From an uncultured Chitinophagaceae bacterium (GTDB lineage Bacteria; Bacteroidota; Bacteroidia; Chitinophagales; Chitinophagaceae): a stretch of 27,014 nucleotides of DNA. The DNA lies in NCBI GenBank assembly GCA_934502905.1, contig CAKSVK010000026.1, positions 1-27,014 of the forward strand, read 5' to 3'. The position numbers and the translations under genes are program-made. Of the stretch, positions 17,087 through 24,423 are shown piece by piece (the first letter of the stretch is position 1; each line of letters starts with the position of its first letter). The notes below the pieces were generated by a model. The model saw only the letters and a program-made list of their open reading frames with translations. It did no database searches and had not been told where the DNA came from.

Positions 17087-17088
17087 GC

Positions 17089-18066
17089 TTACCTTGGTAT
17101 TTCTAATGAATGGATGATCTCCTTTATTACGGCATCTTCGGTGCCGCCTTCCATTTCCTTTTCCGGTGTCAGGATGATGCGGTGGCGCAGTACCGGGGTT
17201 GCCATTTCTATAATATCCTCCGGCGTTACAAAGTCACGGCCATGCATAGCGGCCAGCGCCTTGGACGCGATCATGATCGCCAGGGACGCCCTGGGAGAGG
17301 CGCCGAGGTAAATGGATTTATTGGACCTGGTAGACGTTACGATCTGCGCGATAAACTGTAGCAGCTTTTCCTCTACTATTACCTGTCTTACCAGCTTTCT
17401 CAGCTCACTGATCTCTGTATCCGTCAGCACTTTACCCAACTGTGCCGCTACTTCTTCCCCGGTAGACTGGTTGAAGCGGTTCAATATGGACACTTCCTGT
17501 TCTGCGGTAGGGTAGGGCACCAGTATTTTGAACAGGAACCGGTCGAGCTGCGCCTCAGGCAGGCGGTAAGTACCTTCCTGCTCTACCGGGTTCTGCGTTG
17601 CCAGCACCATAAACGGCCGTTGCATCTGGTGCGATTGCCCGTCTACGGTTACCTGCTTTTCTTCCATTACTTCAAACAGGGCAGCCTGTGTCTTTGCCGG
17701 CGCCCGGTTGATCTCATCCACCAATACAATATTGCCGAAGATCGGGCCGCGTTTAAACTGGAAGGAGCCTTCTTTCGGATTGAATACGGAAGTGCCCAAT
17801 ACATCGGAGGGCATCAGGTCCGGCGTAAACTGCACCCGGGAAAAATGCAGGTCGATACATTTTGCGACCAGGCGGGCGGTAAGCGTTTTGGCTACGCCCG
17901 GCACACCTTCAATCAACACATGTCCGTCTGACAGCAGCGCGGCAATGATCAGCTTTACCATCTCATCCTGCCCGACGATCACCTTGCTGATCTCGTGCCG
18001 CATTTTCATCACCGCCTCATTCAGCCGGGAGAGATCTGTCCGCTCCTCAAATAAGTTTTCTTCCAT
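17089..18066 (-). CDS. MoxR-family AAA+ ATPase
   Basis: This 325-residue cytoplasmic ATPase has Walker A GVPGVAKT (54-61), Walker B IVLVDEINRAPAKTQAALFEVMEE (from 113), sensor 1 in LATQNPVEQEGTYRLPEAQLDRF, and the MoxR C-terminal lid with LGASPRASLAIMIASKALA. MoxR proteins are chaperone-like ATPases that assemble or activate partner complexes, usually through vWA or DUF58 proteins. Here the DUF58 gene follows at 2 nt and the DUF4350 gene precedes it by 10 nt. MoxR family is certain; the client complex is not known, and the neighbouring membrane proteins are the natural candidates. Confidence 0.95.
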   Translation of the reverse strand: MEENLFEERTDLSRLNEAVMKMRHEISKVIVGQDEMVKLIIAALLSDGHVLIEGVPGVAKTLTARLVAKCIDLHFSRVQFTPDLMPSDVLGTSVFNPKEGSFQFKRGPIFGNIVLVDEINRAPAKTQAALFEVMEEKQVTVDGQSHQMQRPFMVLATQNPVEQEGTYRLPEAQLDRFLFKILVPYPTAEQEVSILNRFNQSTGEEVAAQLGKVLTDTEISELRKLVRQVIVEEKLLQFIAQIVTSTRSNKSIYLGASPRASLAIMIASKALAAMHGRDFVTPEDIIEMATPVLRHRIILTPEKEMEGGTEDAVIKEIIHSLEIPR

Positions 18067-18076
18067 TGTATTGAAT

Positions 18077-19321
18077 TTAAGTTGTTTTATAAAATTGCTC
18101 CAGCAGGTTATAAAACTCGGCTACCTGCTCGTTGGTAACGGGATTTCCTTCCCTGATATAATGAATATAATTGACGATAGACTGAACATGCGCCTCATTG
18201 CTGCCCGATTTCCGGGACAGCTTTTCAACATAATCTTTGTCCGCGTTGTCGGAGCTCATAAAGTAACGGTTATGCACATGCTCCACAAAGAAACCGGTCA
18301 TCTTCTGCGCTATATTCCTGTTATCCCCTTTCTGGTAATACAGTCTGCCGATGGTCTTTACAAAATCCAGCGAATCATTGGCCGGCGGCTTCACCACCGG
18401 GAAGATGCGCTGATTACGTTTCAGTCCCAACAGCAGGAAAATGATTACGCCGGCCAGCGCTGCATACAATGCCATCCTGAAAGAGGGCTGGTTGAGCAAT
18501 ACCCGCAGGGGCGAAGGTTCTGTGTCGCGGTAAGAGGTGGTCTTGTGAAGAAAATATTCATCCCACACAACGGCTGTTGCTTCGGGGTTCAGTACGGAAA
18601 GCAACTGGTTATAGTATCCAATATTATCCTTGTGCAATAAAAAGTAGTTGCTGAAGGCCAGCGGTGCACTGTGAATAATAAAGTGCCCGGTACCGGCTTT
18701 TATTTTCAGGCAGGTTACCCGGTCGCCTTTGCCTCCTCGTCCCAGCACATAACTCATGGTAGTATCAAAGTCGGCAAAATAGGAATTGTAACGGCGCCCG
18801 GGATAGGTGAACACGTTTTTACCCTTGTTGAAAGGACTTTCGGAGAGGTTTAGCTGCAGGGTATCGAGCGATGGTGAAAAATCGTAGACCGGCAGCCCGC
18901 CGTCGCTTATACCGACATTTAAATGAAAAAAATCCGAGGCTTCGTAGCTGAAGGTATGGGCAGATATTAACACGTCATTTCCCTTGCTGACGAAATTATG
19001 CAATGCCCTCAGCTCCGAAGAATAAGCATTGAAGTCTTTGGTAATGATCAGTAATACCTGTTTTTCCCCCTCATAATCCAGCACATCATAGTCCCAGTAA
19101 ACGGGTTCTTTTTTATTTACCTTAATGTCGGCATCTTCAAAAATATGTTGCAGGTACCGGTACGCAACATAGGTGCCATACGGTATCTTATCTTTTTTGT
19201 TAAGGGTGATACGGTGATCGAATTTATCCTTTTTATCACCCAACAGCACTGCCATCAGCAACAGGAGCAGGATACCGCCAACGATATATGGTAATGCCTT
19301 TTTCAAATTATGCTGTTTCAA
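18077..19321 (-). CDS. DUF4350 membrane protein
   Basis: The 414-residue product has one N-terminal helix (LPYIVGGILLLLLMAVLLG, about 10-28), a large exported-side domain to about residue 280, a second helix (RMALYAALAGVIIFLLLGL, about 282-300) and a cytoplasmic tail. The middle domain begins KKDKIPYGTYVAYRYL and contains LLIITKDFNAYSSELRALHNFVSKGNDVLISAH, which matches DUF4350, a ThuA/GATase-like fold with no catalytic Cys-His evident here. Its start overlaps the end of the DUF4129-like gene by 14 bp, a sign of coupling. Its job in the operon is unknown; one can infer a sensory or scaffold role between periplasm and cytoplasm. Confidence 0.82.
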   Translation of the reverse strand: MKQHNLKKALPYIVGGILLLLLMAVLLGDKKDKFDHRITLNKKDKIPYGTYVAYRYLQHIFEDADIKVNKKEPVYWDYDVLDYEGEKQVLLIITKDFNAYSSELRALHNFVSKGNDVLISAHTFSYEASDFFHLNVGISDGGLPVYDFSPSLDTLQLNLSESPFNKGKNVFTYPGRRYNSYFADFDTTMSYVLGRGGKGDRVTCLKIKAGTGHFIIHSAPLAFSNYFLLHKDNIGYYNQLLSVLNPEATAVVWDEYFLHKTTSYRDTEPSPLRVLLNQPSFRMALYAALAGVIIFLLLGLKRNQRIFPVVKPPANDSLDFVKTIGRLYYQKGDNRNIAQKMTGFFVEHVHNRYFMSSDNADKDYVEKLSRKSGSNEAHVQSIVNYIHYIREGNPVTNEQVAEFYNLLEQFYKTT

Positions 19322-20162
19322 CAGTTTGATTCAGGTTTTTAAAATCCTGGCTGAGCCGCTGGTATATACCTTCTGTCACCATCGCTTCTCCGTACCACAC
19401 ATATTCGTAATGGCGGGTTAAAGTGAAGAATTGCGGATAGAATGATTTTCCATATACCTGCGACAGGTATTCCATATTGGTCGCGTCGTCCCGGTATTGA
19501 ATGAGCTGGCTGCCGGACAACGATCTTAACAGAATAAGATATTGTATCCTCACTGCCAGCCGGTAGTCTTTTTCCAGCTCTGCTACTTTTAATGCACCTT
19601 CCAGGTCGGTTTCCAGTATGTCTTCCCCGCCGGCATCCGGTTTCCCGGCAGCAGGGATCCTTTTCCTCGGCTTCCCGAAAACGCTCATCTCGTTATTGAT
19701 CAAAAACCAGGCAGCTGCCAGCACAAGCAAAAAGATAATACAATAAAAAAGGATCTGCCGTACTGCAGGATTGCCCAGAAACGCCAGTAAACCCACCAGG
19801 AGACGTTCCCACCAGGATGCCGTGTTTTTTTTCTCCACCTTCTTTTTTTGCTGCATGTCCTTGTCCGCATACCAGAAGGCGTCGTCATGCTTCAGGCGTT
19901 GTATAGCAGTATCCGGTACGGATCGCAGCACCAGCAGGGAAGAATCGTACAAGGCTGTGGTATCGTCTTTGGCTGTGAAATATAATATATCCTCTTCGTC
20001 ATAATCCTCGTCGTAGTAGCCCACACTGTCTTCCATGGTGCCAGAAGAATCAGCCGCTACCGGCGGTGCAATTTCCTCTACCGGTATTTCCTGCGCGCGG
20101 AGGAAGGGTGAAACGGCCAGTAACAGGAAACATGGAAATATATATAGAAAGAGTGTACGCAC
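19308..20162 (-). CDS. DUF4129-like single-pass membrane protein with signal peptide
   Basis: I place the start at a GTG giving MRTLFLYIFPCFLLLAVSPFLRAQ, a good signal peptide, one base after the SpoIIM-like stop; an upstream TTG would overlap that gene by 8 bp. The mature protein has an acidic periplasmic part (PVEEIAPPVAADSS, then EDSVGYYDEDYDEEDILYF), one membrane helix (VRQILFYCIIFLLVLAAAWFL) and a cytoplasmic tail. The tail (KVAELEKDYRLAVRIQYLILLRSLS, then RHYEYVWYGE) matches the DUF4129 C-terminal pattern. DUF4129 proteins recur beside MoxR, DUF58 and transglutaminase genes. Function unknown. The acidic run could bind cations or a basic partner, but that is speculation. Confidence 0.7.
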   Translation of the reverse strand: MRTLFLYIFPCFLLLAVSPFLRAQEIPVEEIAPPVAADSSGTMEDSVGYYDEDYDEEDILYFTAKDDTTALYDSSLLVLRSVPDTAIQRLKHDDAFWYADKDMQQKKKVEKKNTASWWERLLVGLLAFLGNPAVRQILFYCIIFLLVLAAAWFLINNEMSVFGKPRKRIPAAGKPDAGGEDILETDLEGALKVAELEKDYRLAVRIQYLILLRSLSGSQLIQYRDDATNMEYLSQVYGKSFYPQFFTLTRHYEYVWYGEAMVTEGIYQRLSQDFKNLNQTVETA

Positions 20163-20163
20163 G

Positions 20164-21126
20164 TCAGGCAACAGGCTTTTGTTCCCTTACACGTTTGCTG
20201 ACCTGTAGGGGGTAGATAATATAATACCAGGCGATATACGCTGCAGATAAAAGCAAAATAAAACTGCTCAATACCATGGGCATCGTGTAATAACGCGTTA
20301 TAAATCCTTCAAAAAAAGCAGCAACTACAAATACAGGAATAAGGCTGACCAGGATGATCACCCCGTCGCGGGCGCCTCTGATAAAGGCGTCCAGCCTTTT
20401 GGCTGTGCCCGGAAACAGCCAGCCCTTGCCCAGCACCACACCTGCAGCACCTGCTATCACGATGGCGGATATCTCAAGCGTACCGTGTATGAATACGGTT
20501 AATACCGATTGCAGTCCCAATCCCTTTGCAAAAAACATTTGCTCGAATGCTCCCAGGCGGATTGCTTCGTTTACGAGTGCATATAATACGGGGAAGCAAA
20601 AAAACAATCCCTTCAGGAAATAACCGAAAGCTACAAACAGGTTGTTGATCATAATGCCCAGCCACATCAGCAGGGAGCTGCCTTCGGCATACACGCCAAA
20701 GGGTTGCCCTTTTTCAATATTTTCTTCCGTCATGTTCACATACTGGTTGCCCAGCATTTCCCGCACAAAGCTCTCATCGTATTTAGACGAAAGAAAGCCT
20801 ACAACAAAAAATGTGAGGAACAGCAGCGCACAGATCAGGAGTACGGGATGATGCTTTCTGACGGTAAGCGGCACCGTGGTGACCCAGAATTCCCTTACCC
20901 GGTTACGCTCTTCCTTCCTGTTCTGGTATATGCTCATGTATATGCGGGAAGCCTGCGTATTGAGGTATTTCGTAACCTTGCTGTGGGGATAAAAGGTTTT
21001 GGCATAGGAGAGATCGTCCACGAGCCTGGTAAATTCCACAGCCATCTCATCGGGGTCTTCTGCAGGTGTCTCCTGCGCTTTCAACCACTCATCCTTATTT
21101 TTCTTAATAAAAAGCGCTTCTCTCAA
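20164..21126 (-). CDS. SpoIIM/DUF95-family membrane protein, first gene of the MoxR operon
   Basis: This 320-residue protein starts at a TTG codon; MREALFIKKNKDEW is the usual opening of this family, so the rare start is probably right. A cytoplasmic helical region (1-90) precedes about five to six membrane helices (from about 94, 155, 180, 215, 255 and 290). The conserved polar motifs HGTLEI and FFEGFITRYY lie in or near helices, as in stage II sporulation protein M relatives. In Bacillus SpoIIM works with peptidoglycan hydrolases during engulfment, but this organism is not expected to sporulate, so the role must be different. It is divergent from the RDD gene across a 76-bp spacer. Confidence 0.85.
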   Translation of the reverse strand: MREALFIKKNKDEWLKAQETPAEDPDEMAVEFTRLVDDLSYAKTFYPHSKVTKYLNTQASRIYMSIYQNRKEERNRVREFWVTTVPLTVRKHHPVLLICALLFLTFFVVGFLSSKYDESFVREMLGNQYVNMTEENIEKGQPFGVYAEGSSLLMWLGIMINNLFVAFGYFLKGLFFCFPVLYALVNEAIRLGAFEQMFFAKGLGLQSVLTVFIHGTLEISAIVIAGAAGVVLGKGWLFPGTAKRLDAFIRGARDGVIILVSLIPVFVVAAFFEGFITRYYTMPMVLSSFILLLSAAYIAWYYIIYPLQVSKRVREQKPVA

Positions 21127-21158
21127 CCAAAATGTATTAATCAGATATAAATATATGG

Positions 21159-21173
21159 TATAACGACGTTATA
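21159..21173. promoter_or_regulatory. 15-bp palindrome between the RDD gene and the MoxR operon
   Basis: TATAACG-A-CGTTATA is a perfect inverted repeat with a single central base. It sits in the middle of the 76-bp divergent spacer, where a dimeric regulator could control both directions. No exact TAnnTTTG element is visible here, so the promoters are atypical or use another sigma factor. Confidence 0.45.
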
Positions 21174-21202
21174 GAACCAGTTAAAAAAATTATTATTGTG
21201 TA

Positions 21203-22009
21203 ATGGGTAAAATTAATATACCAACCACATTTAATATTGACCTGGAATTTGAGGCGGCTCCTTTTCCGGCAAGAATGTTTGCCTGGATCATCGATTTTCT
21301 GATACAGGTTTTTTATATTATAATAGCCATCAATATTTATGCGAAGCTGGCGTCAGGGTATGATCGTTGGGACGCCGCAGCCGGTTATGATATGTGGGCA
21401 CTGGAGTTATTGCTGATCCTGCCGGTTTTCGTATACCACCTTTTGTGCGAAATATTCTGGAACGGGCAGAGCATCGGAAAAAAATTACTAAAGCTGCGGG
21501 TAGTGAATGACAACGGTGGTAAGGTATCTCCGGCACAATGCATGATCCGCTGGCTGCTGCGTGCATCCGACCTTTCCATTCCCTTTATTATCCTGTCGCT
21601 CCTGTTCAACCTGGACAGTATTTTAAGAGTGCTCAGCATCACTTCCCTGCTGTTCATTACCGACCTGGTGCTCATTGCCGTTACCAGGGCTTCTAAACGG
21701 ATGGGCGACCTGGCGGCAGGTACGATGCTGATAAAACTGAATACCAAAGGCAGTTTGAACGAAACCATATTTATGGAAATGAGCGACAGCTACGTTCCTG
21801 TATTTCCGCAGGTGATGAAGCTGAGCGACCGCGATATCAATACCATGAAAAGCATACTCGATACGGCTGCTAAAACGGGCAACTATAATATGGTGTTCAG
21901 TGCGTCGGATAAAGTGAGAACAGCCCTGGCCATTCAGAACGATATGTCTCCATTTGACCTGCTTGAAACCCTTTTGAAAGACTATAACTATATTTCTACC
22001 CGCCAATAG
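21203..22009 (+). CDS. RDD-family membrane protein, divergent partner of the MoxR operon
   Basis: This 268-residue protein opens with IPTTFNIDLEFEAAPFPARMFAWIIDFLIQ, the RDD signature region with its conserved Arg-Asp pair (R24 and D31). It has membrane helices near 25-45, 68-85 and 120-160, and the KRMGDLAAGTMLIK end of the domain near 165-180. After this come about 90 soluble residues (from DSYVPVFPQVMKLSDRD to the end) predicted helical and cytoplasmic, longer than the basic RDD unit. RDD proteins are poorly characterised; some act as Na+(Li+)/H+ antiporters or in membrane assembly. The recurring neighbourhood with SpoIIM, MoxR and DUF58 suggests one pathway. Confidence 0.87.
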   Translation: MGKINIPTTFNIDLEFEAAPFPARMFAWIIDFLIQVFYIIIAINIYAKLASGYDRWDAAAGYDMWALELLLILPVFVYHLLCEIFWNGQSIGKKLLKLRVVNDNGGKVSPAQCMIRWLLRASDLSIPFIILSLLFNLDSILRVLSITSLLFITDLVLIAVTRASKRMGDLAAGTMLIKLNTKGSLNETIFMEMSDSYVPVFPQVMKLSDRDINTMKSILDTAAKTGNYNMVFSASDKVRTALAIQNDMSPFDLLETLLKDYNYISTRQ

Positions 22010-22029
22010 ATTCCGGTTTGCAGGGCTAC

Positions 22030-22055
22030 CGGATTCCGGACGCAGCCGGGTAAAA
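22030..22055 (+). repeat. 26-bp direct repeat, copy 1
   Basis: It is 22/26 identical to the segment at 22177-22202. It begins CGGAT and ends GGTAAAA, with CCGGAC near the middle. The two copies flank the long palindrome at 22092-22156. Confidence 0.6.
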
Positions 22056-22091
22056 CTCTATTGTCATGTCAGCGATAAAACGACGGATAAT

Positions 22092-22156
22092 ATTTCCCGC
22101 TGATTTCGCAAATAAGCGCAGAAGGCTTTGATCATCTGCGCCATCAGCGGGGAAAT
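22092..22156. repeat. Intergenic palindromic repeat element (Bacteroidota type)
   Basis: The outer arm ATTTCCCGCTGAT (22092-22104) pairs with ATCAGCGGGGAAAT (22143-22156) with a single extra G, and the inner GCGCAGA (22116-22122) pairs perfectly with TCTGCGC (22135-22141). Sequences of this kind (CCCGCTGATTTCGCA and variants) are, from memory, dispersed between genes in many Bacteroidota genomes. It may serve as a bidirectional terminator or as a non-autonomous mobile repeat. Confidence 0.6.
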
Positions 22157-22176
22157 AATCTCATTGATTCTGTTAT

Positions 22177-22202
22177 CGGATCCCGGACACAGTCCGGTAA
22201 AA
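22177..22202 (+). repeat. 26-bp direct repeat, copy 2, with internal hairpin
   Basis: This is the second copy of the 22030-22055 repeat. It contains a perfect short hairpin, CCGGAC (22183-22188) with GTCCGG (22192-22197) and loop ACA. Copy 1 has the same layout with substitutions in the arms. Confidence 0.6.
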
Positions 22203-22212
22203 TTATGGGGCA

Positions 22213-22235
22213 CAAGTCATCCTTCGGACGACTTG
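22213..22235. repeat. Hairpin in the repeat cluster
   Basis: CAAGTC (22213-22218) pairs with GACTTG (22230-22235), continuing after an A/C mismatch with TCC/GGA around a TTC loop. No U-tract follows. Confidence 0.45.
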
Positions 22236-22257
22236 CGCCAGGATTATCCGCCTGTTT

Positions 22258-22328
22258 GCGTGTCCCCACGCAAATTCCCGATCCATCTCACTGAAAAATA
22301 GTTGCTCTACAGGCGGGTGGGACACCCG
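22258..22328. repeat. Two further short hairpins
   Basis: GCGTG/CACGC (22258-22262 with 22267-22271, loop TCCC) and CGGGTG/CACCCG (22314-22319 with 22323-22328, loop GGA) lie between the repeat cluster and the GntR promoter. Confidence 0.4.
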
Positions 22329-22354
22329 ACTGCGAAAAAATACTCCCATAATTC

Positions 22355-22383
22355 TTTGCACACAAAAGAATAACCTACCTTTG
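22355..22383 (+). promoter_or_regulatory. Promoter of the GntR regulator-exporter operon
   Basis: TTTG (22355-22358), a 17-bp spacer and an exact -7 element TACCTTTG (22376-22383) precede the ATG at 22403 by 19 nt. Directly after it, CTGATG occurs twice (22388-22393 and 22396-22401) as a 2-bp-spaced direct repeat over the expected transcription start, a possible site for the regulator itself. Confidence 0.6.
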
Positions 22384-22402
22384 TTGTCTGATGACCTGAT
22401 GT

Positions 22403-23056
22403 ATGGAAAAAATTATTAAAAAAAGCCTGGCGGATGAGGTCGCGGCAGCCATCGCGGCGAAGATCAAAGAAGGAAGACTGGCAAAAAATGCCCAGCTCCC
22501 TACCGAAGTGGAACTGGCGTCCAGCTATGGAGTGGGACGGTCTACCATCCGGGAAGCCATTAAAATACTGGTACATGCAGGCTTGCTGCGGGTACAGCAC
22601 GGGGTAGGCATGTTCGTGGAGGATAAGCCGGGCATGAAAGAGCCCTTTGTGCAAAGGGTAAAAAGAGCGAAAGCGGAAGAATTGAATGAAGTGAGAAAGC
22701 TGCTGGAGGTAAAAATAGCAGAGCTGGCAGCGATGCACCATCGCGATGAAGACCTGGAGGAGATCCGGTACTGGCTTCATGAAAGATCCATTGCTTCGCT
22801 GAATGGTGAATTGGAGGATTGTATTGAAGCGGATGTTAATTTTCACCTGGCCATAGCAAGGGCGAGCGGGAACAGCCTGATGGAAGAATTATACCAAACG
22901 GTGGCAGAGTCGCTGAAGAGCTGGTTCAGGCATATATATGAAGATACTACCTCTTTTACGGATACCGGTAAATTGCACGAAGACCTGTTGCTGCATATTA
23001 AAGACAAAGACCCGGTGGCCGCGTTGAAAGCTGCTGAAGCTATTATCAATTTTTAA
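22403..23056 (+). CDS. GntR-family (FadR subfamily) transcriptional regulator
   Basis: This 217-residue protein has an N-terminal winged helix (5-75) with the GntR hallmark LPTEVELASSYGVGRSTIREAIKILVHAGLLRVQHGVGMFV, followed by an all-helical FCD effector domain. In the FCD part, D and H in EADVNFHLAIARASGN plus histidines in KLHEDLLLHIKDKDP fit the metal/ligand-binding set of the subfamily. Such regulators are usually repressors released by small carboxylates or sugar acids. The gene precedes the Fsr-like exporter by 19 bp and probably regulates it. The effector is unknown. The C-terminus ends at EAIINF, slightly shorter than the typical family end. Confidence 0.9.
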   Translation: MEKIIKKSLADEVAAAIAAKIKEGRLAKNAQLPTEVELASSYGVGRSTIREAIKILVHAGLLRVQHGVGMFVEDKPGMKEPFVQRVKRAKAEELNEVRKLLEVKIAELAAMHHRDEDLEEIRYWLHERSIASLNGELEDCIEADVNFHLAIARASGNSLMEELYQTVAESLKSWFRHIYEDTTSFTDTGKLHEDLLLHIKDKDPVAALKAAEAIINF

Positions 23057-23075
23057 AATTTCTATTCCTGTACAA

Positions 23076-24284
23076 ATGAGTAAACCGATCTCTGCAGGCA
23101 TGCAGGTTGCAGATGCGCAGAAAACCATTTTTACTGTTTTATTCGCGATCAGCGCCGGGCATTTTTTAAACGACCTGATGCAGTCTGTGATCACCGCTGC
23201 CTATCCATTGCTGAAGGTGAATTATGCATTGAGCTTTACCCAGATTGGTATCATTACCCTGGTGTTCCAGTTGACAGCCTCTGTTTTTCAGCCTTTTGTC
23301 GGCAACTATACCGACAAGCACCCGAGACCGTACGCTTTTGCCATTGCTATGTGTTTTTCTTTGGTGGGCATCCTGGTGTTGGCCAATGCACACGGATTCA
23401 TTTCCATCCTGGTATCCGTATCGTTGATAGGGGTCGGCTCTTCTATCTTCCACCCTGAAGCTTCCAAGGTTGCTTTCCTGGCTTCCGGTGGAAAACGGGG
23501 GCTGGCACAATCTATCTTCCAACTGGGTGGTAATGGCGGCAGCGCCATGGGACCCTTGTTGGTAGCAGTCCTCGTGATCCCGTTCGGGCAGGGATATATC
23601 GCCTGGTTCTCCATTGCTGCTTTGCTGGCTATTTTTGTTTTGTACCGCGTAGGAGTGTGGTACAGCGCTTTTTTACAGCAGCATGCCATTGCAAAAAAGA
23701 AAACGGTGAGGGAAACACCTTATACCCGGTCGCAGGTAATAGTTGCGCTGTTTGTATTGATGATATTGATCTTCTCCAAGTATGTATATATGACCAGCAT
23801 CTCCAGCTATCTTACTTTTTTCCTGATAGACAAGTTCCATATCACTGCACAGCAATCGCAGTTCTACCTGTTTTTATTCCTGGGAGCTTCGGCATTGGGA
23901 ACGCTGCTGGGCGGTCCTATAGGCGATCGTTTTGGAAGAAAGGTAGTCATCTGGTTTTCTATACTGGGCATAGCACCCTTTACCCTGATGCTGCCCTACG
24001 CCAGCTTATTCTGGACGGGCATACTGGTAACCCTCATAGGATTGATACTGGCATCCGCCTTTTCCGCGATACTGGTATATGCGCAGGAACTGGTGCCTCA
24101 TAAAGTAGGTATGATCAGCGGACTGTTCTTCGGGTTTGCTTTTGGCATCGCAGGTATAGCGTCTGCGCTGCTGGGTAAGCTGGCCGATGTAACCAGCATA
24201 TCGTATGTGTACACGATCTGCGCTTATCTTCCATTGATCGGACTCGTCACTATTTTGCTGCCGAAAAGGAAACGGGCAAAGTAG
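23076..24284 (+). CDS. MFS transporter, Fsr (fosmidomycin resistance) type
   Basis: This 402-residue, twelve-helix MFS protein matches the Fsr group along its N-terminal half: GHFLNDLMQSVITAAYPLL, LSFTQIGIITLVFQLTASVFQPFVGNYTDK, GVGSSIFHPEASKVA and GLAQSIFQLGGNGGSAMGPLL. The same blocks occur in E. coli Fsr, which pumps fosmidomycin out of the cell. The GDRFGRK loop between helices 8 and 9 is the standard MFS motif. Natural substrates of Fsr-like pumps are not known. Cotranscription with the GntR regulator suggests induction by a specific compound, perhaps an organic acid or phosphonate. It follows the regulator by 19 bp with no terminator between. Confidence 0.9.
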   Translation: MSKPISAGMQVADAQKTIFTVLFAISAGHFLNDLMQSVITAAYPLLKVNYALSFTQIGIITLVFQLTASVFQPFVGNYTDKHPRPYAFAIAMCFSLVGILVLANAHGFISILVSVSLIGVGSSIFHPEASKVAFLASGGKRGLAQSIFQLGGNGGSAMGPLLVAVLVIPFGQGYIAWFSIAALLAIFVLYRVGVWYSAFLQQHAIAKKKTVRETPYTRSQVIVALFVLMILIFSKYVYMTSISSYLTFFLIDKFHITAQQSQFYLFLFLGASALGTLLGGPIGDRFGRKVVIWFSILGIAPFTLMLPYASLFWTGILVTLIGLILASAFSAILVYAQELVPHKVGMISGLFFGFAFGIAGIASALLGKLADVTSISYVYTICAYLPLIGLVTILLPKRKRAK

Positions 24285-24423
24285 ATTTGGAAAGTCGGGT
24301 GCGGACACACGATCCGCTGCAATAGTGTACAATCTTGTTTTTTAAGAAGGATTGAGTATATTCTTCAGAATCATTTCTTTTTAAGGATCACGCACTGATC
24401 ATTATAAAGAAATAGAACATCTC

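Larger units (their letters stand above)
22010..22402. other. 393-bp intergenic region packed with repeats
   Basis: No gene is credible here; the only ATG frames are about 20 codons and lie within repeats. The region holds a pair of 26-bp direct repeats, one long palindromic element, three further hairpins and, at the right end, the promoter of the GntR regulator. Each is listed separately. Confidence 0.75.

Noticed and set aside
22065..22130. 21-codon frame starting MSAIKRRIIF in the repeat cluster
   Set aside because: It lies largely within the palindromic repeat and has no coding support.
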